This document shows positions 10,835-22,600 of a stretch of DNA of 64,000 nucleotides, one piece after another. The DNA is taken from NCBI GenBank assembly GCA_002633025.1, contig NMRB01000099.1, positions 442,514 to 506,513 on the forward strand. Direction: 5' to 3'. The notes under the pieces are model-generated. The model was given only the letters and a program-made list of their open reading frames with translations, was not told the origin of the DNA and ran no database searches. This DNA is from Notospermus geniculatus (lineage: Eukaryota > Nemertea > Pilidiophora > Heteronemertea > Lineidae). Position 1 is the stretch's first letter. The number at the start of each line of letters is the position of its first letter. The translations under genes and the position numbers were made by a program.

Positions 10835-11271
10835 TTAATCTTAAAAGCGGTGTTAACAAATTTGGCCACCTCTCTTATCAGGACTCCTTCAGAGGATAGT
10901 AAAAATATAACTTTCTCTACCTCAGGTAGATCTGATATTCTCTGACATAGATCCAATTTATTAAACATACTTTCTCTTTCCTTAGTCAGTTCAGGACACT
11001 TTAACATGAAGTGGATTTCATCCCCGATACACTCTCTGTTTTCAGATTTACAAAAACGTTCACATCTATTTACAATGGGTTTTTGATGTCTGCCTTTTTC
11101 AATTTCCAGGCAGTGGTTGCTTACTCTTAGTCTTGAAAGGGCTTGTCTATCATGAAAATTTCTAACATCATTGAGGTACTGCTCAAATACAAAGTTTCCT
11201 TTGATTCTTTTATACAGTGAGAGTTTTCCCTCATTGTCATTTCCTGAACACAAGTCGCATGCTGCCGGCAT
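10819..11271 (-). pseudogene. C-terminal fragment of a LINE reverse transcriptase
   Basis: The minus-strand frame of 150 residues has the pattern seen at the end of non-LTR retrotransposon ORF2 proteins: LSRLRVSNHCLEIEKGRH, then a cysteine/histidine cluster (RCERFCKSENRECIGDEIHF, MLKCPELTKERE). It lacks the polymerase core and ORF1. The final residues (KIKAAFS, then stop) come from the inserted TTAA-type MITE at 10696-10834, so the natural C-terminus has been cut off. The family (CR1-, RTE- or Jockey-like) cannot be set by eye. It is not a host gene. Confidence 0.65.
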
Positions 11272-11523
11272 ACTGTGCGGATCGAGATCAATGTAGCCTA
11301 GAAGTCAAACATCATCCAATGCATATCAGTACCGGTATATCATATCGGGGCATCCATAATAGGACATTTGCCCCTTTGCCGCGAATCCCTTTTTGGGTAC
11401 GGTACCGGGGTACAGTACTACGGAGATGACCCCTTTCACTGGGTTGTCTAATTTTCAGCTTCGGAGATGGCCCCCGCCAATCAATACTTGATCTTGCGCA
11501 TCAACTAGTATATTTCCGCGGCG

Positions 11524-11930
11524 CTATGAGTGGCGTCGTGGAATGTGTCGCGCGAGACTAGGTTCACTGTTTGTGTAGATTACTACGCATTTAAAACTAA
11601 TGCACCCTGAATTTTGTTTAGGAAATATTTGTTCGTATTAAAATCAAAGGGATATTAGTATCCAATAACAAAATTTCAAATACACACAGCTTTCATGTGA
11701 ACTAATTTCCTGCAAATAGCCATTTAACTTGGAACTATGTTTTGGCTGGTGAATGTTTACATAGTTTACAAAGTATGTGCACCGCCTATGCTCGCAACAA
11801 GTCATGCAGTGGTTTTTGTGTTGAGAAACATGGGAGGGAAAGGATGCGGCTGACCGGGCAGGTAAATGTCACATAAACTCTCAATTAACTCGTATTTTGT
11901 TTCAAACATGTGTTCGATGGCTTTGTGAGC
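11524..11930. repeat. 0.4-kb direct repeat, copy 1
   Basis: This segment, beginning CTATGAGTGGCGTCGTGGAA and ending GTTCGATGGCTTTGTGA, is repeated at 13219-13638 in the same orientation with few differences and a small insertion in the second copy. The pair brackets the duplicated TIR exon. No coding frame is seen. Confidence 0.85.
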
Positions 11931-12210
11931 GCAGGGTCATCTGTGTACATTTGAATAGGCTAACGTACATTTGCACATGGAACACTAATTGGGCTGAAAA
12001 TAGCTATGTTATCCTCAGAAATGGAATTCAAGGCATCAAATTGACAGATTCATGTACCCCACTACCATAAAAAAAGTGGAAGCTCCTGCCTATTACGTAA
12101 AGCCAAAATTCAGGCAGTGAGAGACATCTGGTGGCAACACATGAAGTGTATCCCTCAGTCACTTCATCGTTCGCAGTTAAACCTTTATGTTTGATTCCTT
12201 TATGGTATAA

Positions 12211-12790
12211 CCTCATCCAGAGTATGGAGCAGATACGAAGGGACGTTGCCCCACCGCGCCGGAGACCGTTATGATGTGTTTGTTGGTAATAATGAGTATG
12301 CCGGCCTCTCAAACTTGCTTTGATATTTGAGGTGATCCTCCAACCGTTGAGCAGTAAACAGATGATTGTTTCTTTCTTAGATGTTGACGGCGAGTACATT
12401 GAGGCCATGAGAAGTTCGACGAAGATTATCCTACTGTTGACCGAAGATTTCCTGCGAGAGCCACTTTGTGGACATATCCATGATTACATCATCAACGACA
12501 AACGCAACGATGACATCATCTTCATCCAACGCGGCCATATTGCCAGTGAATTATGGGAAACCGACGCAGCGATTAAGAATATCGATGTCCTGCACACAAC
12601 GGTCAAGAATGCCAAGAGAAACTGGCTCCGTCTCGGGAGGTATTTGTGTTGGAGAAAAGATTTTGAGATACAGTCGCCCCTCATTGACACCATTCCCACC
12701 ACCAATTCCAAACGCGCCCACCAAATTGACTCGTTTTGGAAACAGCTTCAATTGTACTTGCCATCGAAAGAGGGCGCTGTATAGAGATGA
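12211..12790 (+). repeat. Segmental duplication of the receptor's last intron and TIR exon
   Basis: The block matches about 7006-7790: the intron part (CCTCATCCA..AGTATGGAGCAG, GACGTTGCCCCACC, GTTATGATGTGTTTGTTGGT) followed by the acceptor and the coding exon. It lacks the 161-bp MITE found in the 7-kb copy. High identity suggests a recent event. Confidence 0.85.
12381..12784 (+). pseudogene. Second copy of the receptor's terminal TIR exon, truncated near its end
   Basis: The acceptor TTTCTTTCTTAG is kept, and the exon starts in the same phase as the 7352 exon. Coding runs DGEYIEAMRSSTKIILLL, TEDFLREPLCGHIHDYII and FWKQLQLYLPSKEGAV, then TAG. Relative to the first copy, two extra bases (TA) after GCTGTA bring the stop forward by about 15 codons; box 3 (FW) is intact. 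There is no upstream Ig, membrane or box 1 exon of its own. It may be a dead fragment, or an alternative last exon for the receptor gene 5 kb upstream, because the phase is compatible with the donor at 6793. The open frame, with mostly scattered substitutions, leaves both options open. Confidence 0.65.
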
Positions 12791-13218
12791 GATTCCAAAC
12801 TGTACAACAGTGCCCATTTTCTCCACTACGTTACACAAATAGACACTGTCATCGATCAGTCACCGCCATGTTTGACCGCATCAACTAACGTATACCCAGT
12901 AGAAAAATAACGTTCTACTGGGTATACGTTAGTATACCGGGGCATTACTCGGGGGTGTGTTATTGGACCTCTGTAACACGCACGCCCACCACCCCTGCAA
13001 TGCATGCCTCAAGTCCCTGTGGTGCAAAGGGATAGTGCATAAATATAAGAGATATACAAAAATATAATCTATATGAAATCTATTTACACGATTGGACATG
13101 TTTATCATGACTACCACACAGGGGCACCAATTGCTTACTAATATTTTTTCTCGGTTCTACTACATGTATTGATGAAATTCGCATGCGGACCGATACAAAG
13201 CTAACTGTGTACTGCAAC

Positions 13219-13638
13219 CTATGAGTGGCGTCGTGGAATGTGTCGCGCGAGACTAGGTTCACTGTTTGTGTAGATTACTACGCATTTAAAACTAATGCAC
13301 CCTGAATTTTGTTTAGGAAATATTTGTTCGTATTAAAATCAAAGGGATATTAGTATCCAATAACAACATTTCAAATACACACAGCTTTCATGTGAACTAA
13401 TTTCCTGCAAATAGCCATTTAACTTGGAACTATGTTTTGGCTGGTGAGTGTTTACATAGTTTACAAAGTATGTGCACCGCCTATGCTCGCAACAAGTCAT
13501 CATGGTCATGCAAGTCATGCAGTGGTTTTTGTGTTGAGAAACATGGGGAAAGGATGCGGCTGACCGGGCAGGTAAATGTCACATAAACTCTCAATTAACT
13601 CGTATTTTGTTTCAAACATGTGTTCGATGGCTTTGTGA
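13219..13638. repeat. 0.4-kb direct repeat, copy 2
   Basis: Second copy of the 11524-11930 segment. It carries an extra ATCATGGTCATGCAAGTC stretch and ends immediately before the intron tail (TCTTGTTTTCTCTAG) of the first recognised exon of the leucine-rich-repeat gene. Confidence 0.85.
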
Positions 13639-13665
13639 TGAGATATACAATCTTGTTTTCTCTAG

Positions 13666-16600
13666 TTACTCCGATCTAGGGCTCGTGGCCCGCTCCAGTC
13701 GGTGGAGTATTTGGACTTGTCAAACTCGGAGATTGGTGAGTTCTTTGACTTTACTTTCATGACTTTAGGCCAACCAAGCTGTCATGTCTGATGACGATCG
13801 GTGTCATCTGTCATGTGTGTCATGGTGGTGCATCTGGTACATGTGATGCAGTAGACCACATTTCTGCTGTCACAATCAGCGGGACCCCTCAGGCGGAGTA
13901 GATGGGACCTTCCCGTGCCGTGAACTAGTGATGTGGGACTGGGAGGGCAAGGAGATGCAAAGTTGACATTTCCGGCCTCTCTTTGGTCCTTTCCCTGACA
14001 TCTCCTGTGTGGGGACCTTGGTCCTTACCAGCACATCACGAAGGTTTTTGGGTCTCCGGAATGCAATAAGGGGTGGCTCAGGGCAGCATTCCTTCGATCA
14101 TTGATGGGTTCAAATGAAGAATAGGAAGGAAACGGCGTGTGATTGCAGTAATGTCTGGCAGTCCAGGGTGATAGGTGAGGACTAAAAGGGGATCTTGCGG
14201 GTTTTGGGGGACTGCTGGTTGTCTCGGAGCTCACTTCTGTCTGGGGATCACCATCATCAGCTCTGTCTCTACTCCCATCCTGGGTATTGGTACATGTATT
14301 TGTTGCAGCTTTGATAGAGTGGAACCTTCTAAAGACTTTGCAATTTGTTTCATGAAAATCTGTTGAGTGGTTGCTGCTGAGATATTTGAGATTAGGCCAT
14401 TCTTTTTATATTACTTGTTTGGCGGATTTCTTTGCTGTAAACCTAACATAGGAGATCGGAATAAAAATAAAATTAAAATCCAAATGACAATATTTCCAAT
14501 TTTATTTTTTTTCAAAAAAGCCCAAAACTAACATCGGCGGATCCGCCAAACAAGTAATAAAAAACGAATGGCCTTATCAATTCGATGATTTGAAAATTTC
14601 CAATTTTTCGCAAACTTTTGATATCAGTATACAGAGCTCACCTAAAAACGTAGAAGTATGAAGTTTTGGAACTTATAGCATAAACTGGTTAAGCATGTTT
14701 TTCAAAATATCAACATTTTAATATTTTGAAAAACATGCAATATTTCTGCCCAAATAACGCAAAAAGTCCCATGTGAACCCATATTCTGAGGTTAGCTTTG
14801 CTAATCGCATCAAAATTTCCTGAAAAACAGGAAAATCTCAAATTATCAAAATTTTGATAATCTCAAATAGGCCTATCTCAGCAAGCACTCAACATATTTT
14901 GATGAAACAAAGCCCCAAATCCTTAGAAAGTTCCACTCTATCAAAACTGCAACAAAACTCACAAAAAAATTCATAATAAATAAAAAAATTGACTTTTTGG
15001 TGTTTTCCTGGTGAGATATTACATACATAATTTTGATATTTCCAAATTTCCAAATATCCAAAATTGGCCCAGTAAAGTTGGCCTAGTAGTATCGGTATTG
15101 GAAATATTCAAGGTATCAGGTGGAGATAAACTTTTGTCAAAGACGGCATGTTTACAAATACGTATATTTTTCAGTTACAATTGAAAAATTGAATCTGTGT
15201 CCTAAACTTCAAAATCTGATACTGCGAGGGAATGCGATCAGTGAGGTGGAGAATCTTGACTGCTGTTCACAGCTATGGAAATTGGACCTGAGCAACAACA
15301 AGGTATGGATGGATGAGATTTGATTTATTACTGTTCAATGAATGGTACTGGTAGTCAGAAACAAGTGTTCCTCTTGGATTTCGAAGAACACATCTTGAAG
15401 AACTGATATTTTTTATGTGTGAAATGAATTGTTTCAGGTGAAAAGTTTGGATGGCTTGTCACGATTTGTGGCAATAGGAACTCTCGTTTTGTCGAACAAT
15501 GACCTGACATGGCAGGAACTTGCCAAAATAAGACACCTTCACATCCTCGACCTGAGTCTGGATGGAAACCCGCAACTGGAGAAAGATCCTTATTGTAAGT
15601 ACGGGTACAGAGCAGCAGAACAGCAAAAAGTGCCTTGCATAGGGAGACCAGTTGGATCAATTTAGACTTCCATAACCTACAACCAGAGTTAAGGGGGCGG
15701 TAGTGGAAACATACAGCGCCGTTTTAGTGCGGCGGTCGAAGGTTGAACCGTCTTATTTACGAATAACCATGCATTGTTAATAAAATAAGGCGTCAAGGAC
15801 AAGCTGATCATGGTTCGTTGCCAAAACCTACACTCTTTCAAAAATATTGTCCAGCACAATGCTTTTGTACACCCGGTGCGTCCGTGCGCATAGGCCTATT
15901 TTAATGACAATGAGGAGGTTACTTTAGTAGCCCGCGTATTTCGAAAAGCGTAGGCGTGTTTAGGCCAAAATATGAAAATTTTGGGAAGACTTTTCTCGTC
16001 CATCAGGCATCGCACTTCAGTGGTTTCTTTTCATTTCGCAGCAGTATATTTGTGCGCAGGGCGCGACGTTGATATTTTTTCACTATTCAACAGGATTCGG
16101 GAGGTATTCAAAAAGTTCATTTTTGACCAATTTTTGGCACAAATTACATAATTATCATTAATAAGAATTAGAATTTGCAAATTATCTCAACGTCGGCACC
16201 TGCACATATGTATTCCCCAACATTTGGTGATAAAACGCCAGGTCCCAGTCGCGTTGTTGCCGAGAAATCTATGACGAAAAAGTCAAATGGGGGGTCTCAC
16301 TGTTTGCTTAATTAGCTGATTAATGAAAGATGAAAGCACATCGTTTACAATTCAGATGTGTAGAACAAGAGAAGCAATTTCATAGAAATACATGAAATCG
16401 ATGCTACCTTTTTGCTTGAAGAAAATATGAATTGCTTTCAGTCGCCATTTGCAGTGCGCTTCCTTATGGCTACCGCCCCCTTAAACAGACCAACCAAACT
16501 TGATACTATGATAGAATATTGAGACCAAGAGCAAACACAGCATTATTGGCCCTATAGACAACATTGGGCACAGTGATGGTCAGCAGGAGGAAACTGGAGT

Positions 16601-19600
16601 ACCCGGTCAGAGTCACCCTTGCTATCACATGAAGGATGCGTACAACTGGGGCTCGAATCCAGAACCTCAGCAGTAACAGGCACTGATGTTTCCGATGCCA
16701 CAATGACAGCCCAGACTTTCGTACCGGATAATGTGTACCGGTATTAACATGGCATAACCATGAATTGGTTGTTGAGTCCCAATCCCAGGGGGCTTTCATC
16801 CATAATGTATTTTGATTTAGGCCTGAGAGTATTGGTGAAAGTGTGAAAGTCTAAGAATTAATGGTGTATGTGGCACCATGCTTTAACTAAAGCTGAATTC
16901 ATGACATTTCACTGAATATATTCATTTAAAGAAGCATCAAAATTGCAGACAATTCAACTGTCGCACCAGTCTGGAAAAAATTTGTAAATATCAGTCTGTG
17001 TTCATGTCTGTGTTGAAAGACAAGTTTCTGGTGACTTCACTTGATTTCAATTTAAAGAATAACATCTGAAGTAGAGTATTCAATTCAACAATACAGATCT
17101 ATGGGCCTAAGAATGAATTTTTAATGGATCATTTGAAAATAAATGTTGCGTGCACCCCAAATAAGATAGACAATCTACATGTATGCAAGCATTGAATATG
17201 ATTGTTGAAATCTGACAATCACCTTTATATAGTGATAAGAAGAGGTAACAGCATGATTCAGACTGACTGTTGGGTTGCTAACTTTGCAGTTTAAAATTCA
17301 TGGAAAACCAAGCAAAAATTGACATATTCTCATTTTGCACAGAGCATTTCTTGACCACTCATCTTCACGAACTTGGTTTGGGGTGTTGTATCATTCTGTT
17401 TAGTGCTGGCTGCAGTTGGCAGAATGTCCTGTTCTGGTTACTGAGAAAAGACTTCTTTCGTTTTTGTCATGGTGGGCTGTTGGAATGCTAGTTTGTCTTA
17501 GTTTTATCATCGGATGTGCTTCTTGCTTTTAAACAATTTTTTTTTCAAAGAATGGTTGAGATTTTGATTAAATAATTCAAGATTTGTGGACCAAAGAAAT
17601 CCTATTAAACAAACTAATAAATCCTTGGTTCAAATCTCTCTCAACAATTATTCCAAGACTTACTTTCTGAGAAACATAATCCAAATCTGGAAAAATCTGC
17701 TTACGTCTTGGATAAGGATCAACATAATGTTTGTTTCTGGCCTGCTGTGTAAAGGACACATTTGTTTAAGGAGGGAAAAGGAGATGCCGTGTAAAGCTAA
17801 GTGTGGCAAGACTTGGGAGTTCATGATGTAGTTTGAAAACAGAACCGATTTTCAAGTTCCAGAGATTATACACATTGTGCTTGTGGACAGCTGGGGTAAC
17901 AGGAGTTGACCAAACCGTGAAACACAAATTTGACTCTTTCAATTTCTGGAAAAAACTTCCTGTATAATTCTTCACATGAGAAGAGTTGACATGAAAATCG
18001 GCAAAAACATTCATCTTAATAAAAATATTATCCTTTAGTAGCCAGTATTGAATAAGATTGCTTGACAAACTGTGAACTCCAATTCAATGTTAATCCCCAG
18101 TAAAGTGAAATATTAATTTAATGTTATGTGTGTACTATTAGAACACACGGGATATTGGTTGAAAAGATCGTTCAATACCTTGAGAAAACAACTGCGGACT
18201 CAAACCATAACTAAATTATATTGATTCTGTGCGTGTTGGGCTGGCCTTCTGAATAAGTCCACTACAGAAGTCTTTCACGCCAAGATCAATGTTCATGGGC
18301 AAGCGGAAATGCTAAAATCAACACGGCATATTGGGACCACTTTATTTTTGTGAACCTAATTGAGTGAATTTTCCTCAGGCAGTACACCACAAGACCATAA
18401 TATAGTTTACCGGTAGTTGATATGGCTCGGAAATGCTCGTGAGGACTGCCAAGTCCATTACATGTACATTACATGTAGCATGGCATAGCCTTGCACTGAT
18501 GATTGTCCAGTTGTTTAGATATTTGTGTTTGTGTATTGAGCACTACCATCTTCATGTATGTCGATACATGTACTTTTTCACTTTGGCAGTTGCTGGTAAT
18601 TGGATAAAAATCCTTTGTATTTCTTGGCCAAACATCACACTTGTCAAACTATATCAAAATTGGTTAGTGGAAACTATGAATTCATAAATCATAGATAACG
18701 AAATAATTCAGTTGAAGTTCGAATTGATATTTTTGTCACCGCCCTAATTATTACCTTGAGCTGTGAGTGGTACAGTATGAAGTGGTTACCACTTTGGCTG
18801 CAGAGTTACAAAATGACTTTTTCTTTGAATTGTGCATCATTTTGATTTGGCTGACTCACCTGAAGTCTCATAGGAGGTTGCATTTTGTGCCATGTTCTGT
18901 TGGTATATGACAAAAAACAGTGGACCTAAGGTTTCCGGTCTCTAGATGTCCGCAGAGGGAAGTTAGGTTACATGTATGTTTCAGTCATATGCTAACGAAC
19001 CCTATTGGTGCAAGTCTTGTTGAAGTTTGTGGCGATTATCTTTCAGATCGCATCCACATCATCGACTGCCTCCCAAATGTTTGGATGCTGGATGGACGGA
19101 TGGTATCTTGTAAGTATCAGTCCTTCACATTCCCATCTGCCAGAACAGACACCCAGCATTCGACAACGAATACCAAGTTTCTCAAACAAGTAATTGCAAA
19201 GCTGTCCACTTACACATGTAGAGAGATATATTGAAGATTTTGTGTGATCATGCTTGATATTTGAATTACTAATGCCAGCCAATTTCTAAATCATTGAGCA
19301 GCGATCATGATAAACATATTTTCCAATCCAATTTCCACATGATTTATTTCTTGTATGTGTGAGGATACTAACTTTGACGTCAAGTATTTTGTGGCCATAT
19401 GGTTTTATCCAGATCATCAACATATCCTCCAAGTTACACTCGTTTAATCAGATTAACCTTCTAAATGCACATATTTGTGATGAAATGGGCATAGGCTGAA
19501 GTGGTCCTGTGATTTATTTCAGCTGCGGAGAGACTGCAAGTCCAGTACTTCTTCCAAGACACAGCCCTGACGGACCATCCTGTGGTAAGTATGACTGAGG

Positions 19601-22600
19601 GCGAAGTGGTCTTGTTGGTGAGGTGATGTTGGTAGTGGGATTCATTTCTATTAAATGTCGTTGCTGGGGCAAAAAGCAAGTCATCTTGACAGCAAGGCTG
19701 GCTGAAGTGAAACAAAGGGGTGGCCTTGAACCATGTTTTCGCTCCAGGGCCCGTATGCATAAAGGTGGAATAGGCTTACTCCAGGTATAACTTCATGTTA
19801 TAACGTTAGGTTATACCTGGAATAAGCTTATTCCACCTTTATGCATACGGGCCCTGATGTACCCACTATCCGATGTTGCCTCCTGCATGTGCTTACAGGC
19901 ATTTTGTCTCATTGGTTTTAGTGCGAGCTGTAAGGAGACCAACAATGGTGACTTGCCCATTGAAAGCCAGCTCGTGTGAGAAAGGTCTCACGTGGAGCAG
20001 CAACCCTAAAGGTTCTTCTTCAACTCTTCACTTCCTTTCACATCCTCTGTTTCCAGAGACACAAACTCGGCAAGGAGCACTTTGTGCCAACAAACTTGCA
20101 AAACATCCACGTACACGGCGTCTACGGTGATCGCACAACGCACATGTGGACGAGGTTTCCTCTGAATGGCCCACTGAACATAGGTATGTGTTACGATCCT
20201 GACCTACTCATTCTGTGTCAAAAGTATGGCATCCATGCCTTTATTACCCCAACTTTTTCTCTGAAAAGTTTCCAGCCCCCCCCCCCCATCTTCTCAGGTG
20301 TGTATCTAGGATTTTTTGTAGGGGTTTGGGGGGGGGATCTCTTGGAACCCCTGTCCCTGAATCCACGCCTGTCTTTTGTTGTCAAACGCAATTTTACATC
20401 ACTTTCCAACTCATATTTTTTCAGATGTTGACTATAGACGATTGAGGTATGTTAGTTACACAGTACAGGAGGACCTGATGTTAGAAGATAAATACAGTGG
20501 GAGGTAGGTCACGAGACCGGTACATCACTAGCATGCTTTCTTGTTGTTTGAAGATGAAGTTGAATTAAAAGTCTTTGTTACAATAAAACTCTTTTTCAGG
20601 AATTTAAAGATCCTAAAACATAATCGCAACTTCCTCGAAGAACTTCTGGCAATTCGAGACCATGACAAAGAACGATCGAATATGTTACTTCTCTTACTAG
20701 TGGCATCACTTGAATTTGCCCTGCCTACACAACTAGTCCAAAAGTCATTGGAAACTGCAAAATTGGCAAAAATGGGGTGAGTATGGGATGTCATTGCTCT
20801 GATAACACCTCAGTAAAGCTAGGATCGAGGTGTAGGACTCGACAGTCCCTGCAAGTAATCCGAACAACTATTTGTCAAGCCATTTTCCTAGATTCAACGT
20901 GAACGCTTCGTTTTGCCCTTAAACTTGTAAAGAGTAGATTATACCAAAAGGATGAGTTATTACCGTAAATGCAACGTGAACATGTTTATTTGTTGTTCCT
21001 CGTTTCAGGAGAGTGTTGACGATGGATTTGTTTCTTCTTCCTCGCGATATACGGTGCTCAATAGTCTCCATCCTGATCAGTGCTGTCAAACTAGACAAAG
21101 ATGATGGACAGGTATGTTGAAGAATTCAATCGAGTAACGATTGTCCCTGTTGTCCCTCAGCCTTGGTTGTACTCGAACCAATTCTGCCATAGTATGATCC
21201 GTGTCACATTCATTTGTGGAAATTTTGGTCTGTTTTGATCTCCCTGCATGTTCATTCCTACGATTTCCCTCATTCCTCTGTCTTCCAGGATGGTGGTCTC
21301 TACAATAAGTTGTACCTGTGCCTTTATTACACGGTGTCTGAACTGATCAAGCTCCAGCATGCCGACCGCATAGCAAAGAAATCTCCAAAACGGGACAGGC
21401 CACAGAATCCTCTGTAAGTAAAAAAACAGCTCCATTTTGCCTGCTCATTGTGCTACTGTATCAGTTAAAATGAAAACATTGACATTTTCTTCTTCATATC
21501 TTCCAGTTACAATGATTACAAAAGTCTATTGGCGTCCGAGGTTGTCCAGCTCCTGTGTATTGTACCTGCCTTCTTTGATTACATTGATAAAGATGTTGGT
21601 AAGTGTGTGCTTTTACAGGCAGTCAGAGCAGTGCAGTGCTGGAAACCTTATGCCTATCAGAGTGGTGCAGTGCTGGAAACCTTATGCCTCTCACCCCGAT
21701 GTTGTGGGTTCAATTAGCTGCCATCCTTGGCGACCGTGGAGGGGAGTCTTTTTGTGATAGTTCTCCTGGGACTGCGGTTTCCTCCTACCGTTTTATATCC
21801 GATGCCAAGATTTGTTGATATTTCCCAACTTCACATAAAAAGCTATGAGGGAAACTGTACTTTCAGGTGTAATGAACCTGATATGCAATGCAACTGGTGA
21901 TATTCAAACAATAGACAAGCTATCAACGCTGGTGGAACAGATTCCGAATTCACTGGTAGGTGTGACTCTTCTAACATGAACAGGGCCGTCTGGAAGGTTA
22001 TGGTAGTTAAAGCTTCGTGACAGAGCACACTGTGGTGCAGTTGCAAGGCCATCGGACTCGTAACCGATAGGCCTTGTTGGTTCTAGGTGTTGACACGAGA
22101 CAAGTTGACCAGCTGCCTGTTGACTTAACCAGTTCTAACAACTACATGTACCATTTTGTTGTCTTTCAGGACACTAAAAAAGTGTACGAACAGATAGCTG
22201 AACATCTTCTAAAAGCGATCCAACACCACGCTTCCAAACTCTTTACTAGGAAATATAAAAGTTTCAGAATGGACAAACTTTTAATGGTGAGCAAAGACTT
22301 GGTTTCTCTTTTGATGGGTTGGAAATGAGTCACCAGATGAACGATTGTAACTTAACAATGCTGGTGCTGGATCAGCTACTGCATTTTGATCAAATTTTGG
22401 ATTGGATTTTTTCAGGCGAAAGCTCTTCCAAAACGGCCACAGTCCACACCGCTACATTCTGCCGACTTCCTAGCGATGGGACAGTGTACTCCAGACCGCA
22501 GATCGCAGCGAGCGCAGAGCAGCAAAACGACCAAGCAAGAATTGTCGAAATCGCCAGGTAAGACACAATCAGAACTTATAATCAGTTGGCTACAAGTTGT

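Noticed and set aside
22010-22085. tRNA-like sequence (TGGTGCAGTTGCAAGGCCAT..TTGGTTCTAGG)
   Set aside because: No complete cloverleaf could be formed by eye, and the surroundings resemble the SINE copies in this window; more likely a tRNA-derived SINE fragment.
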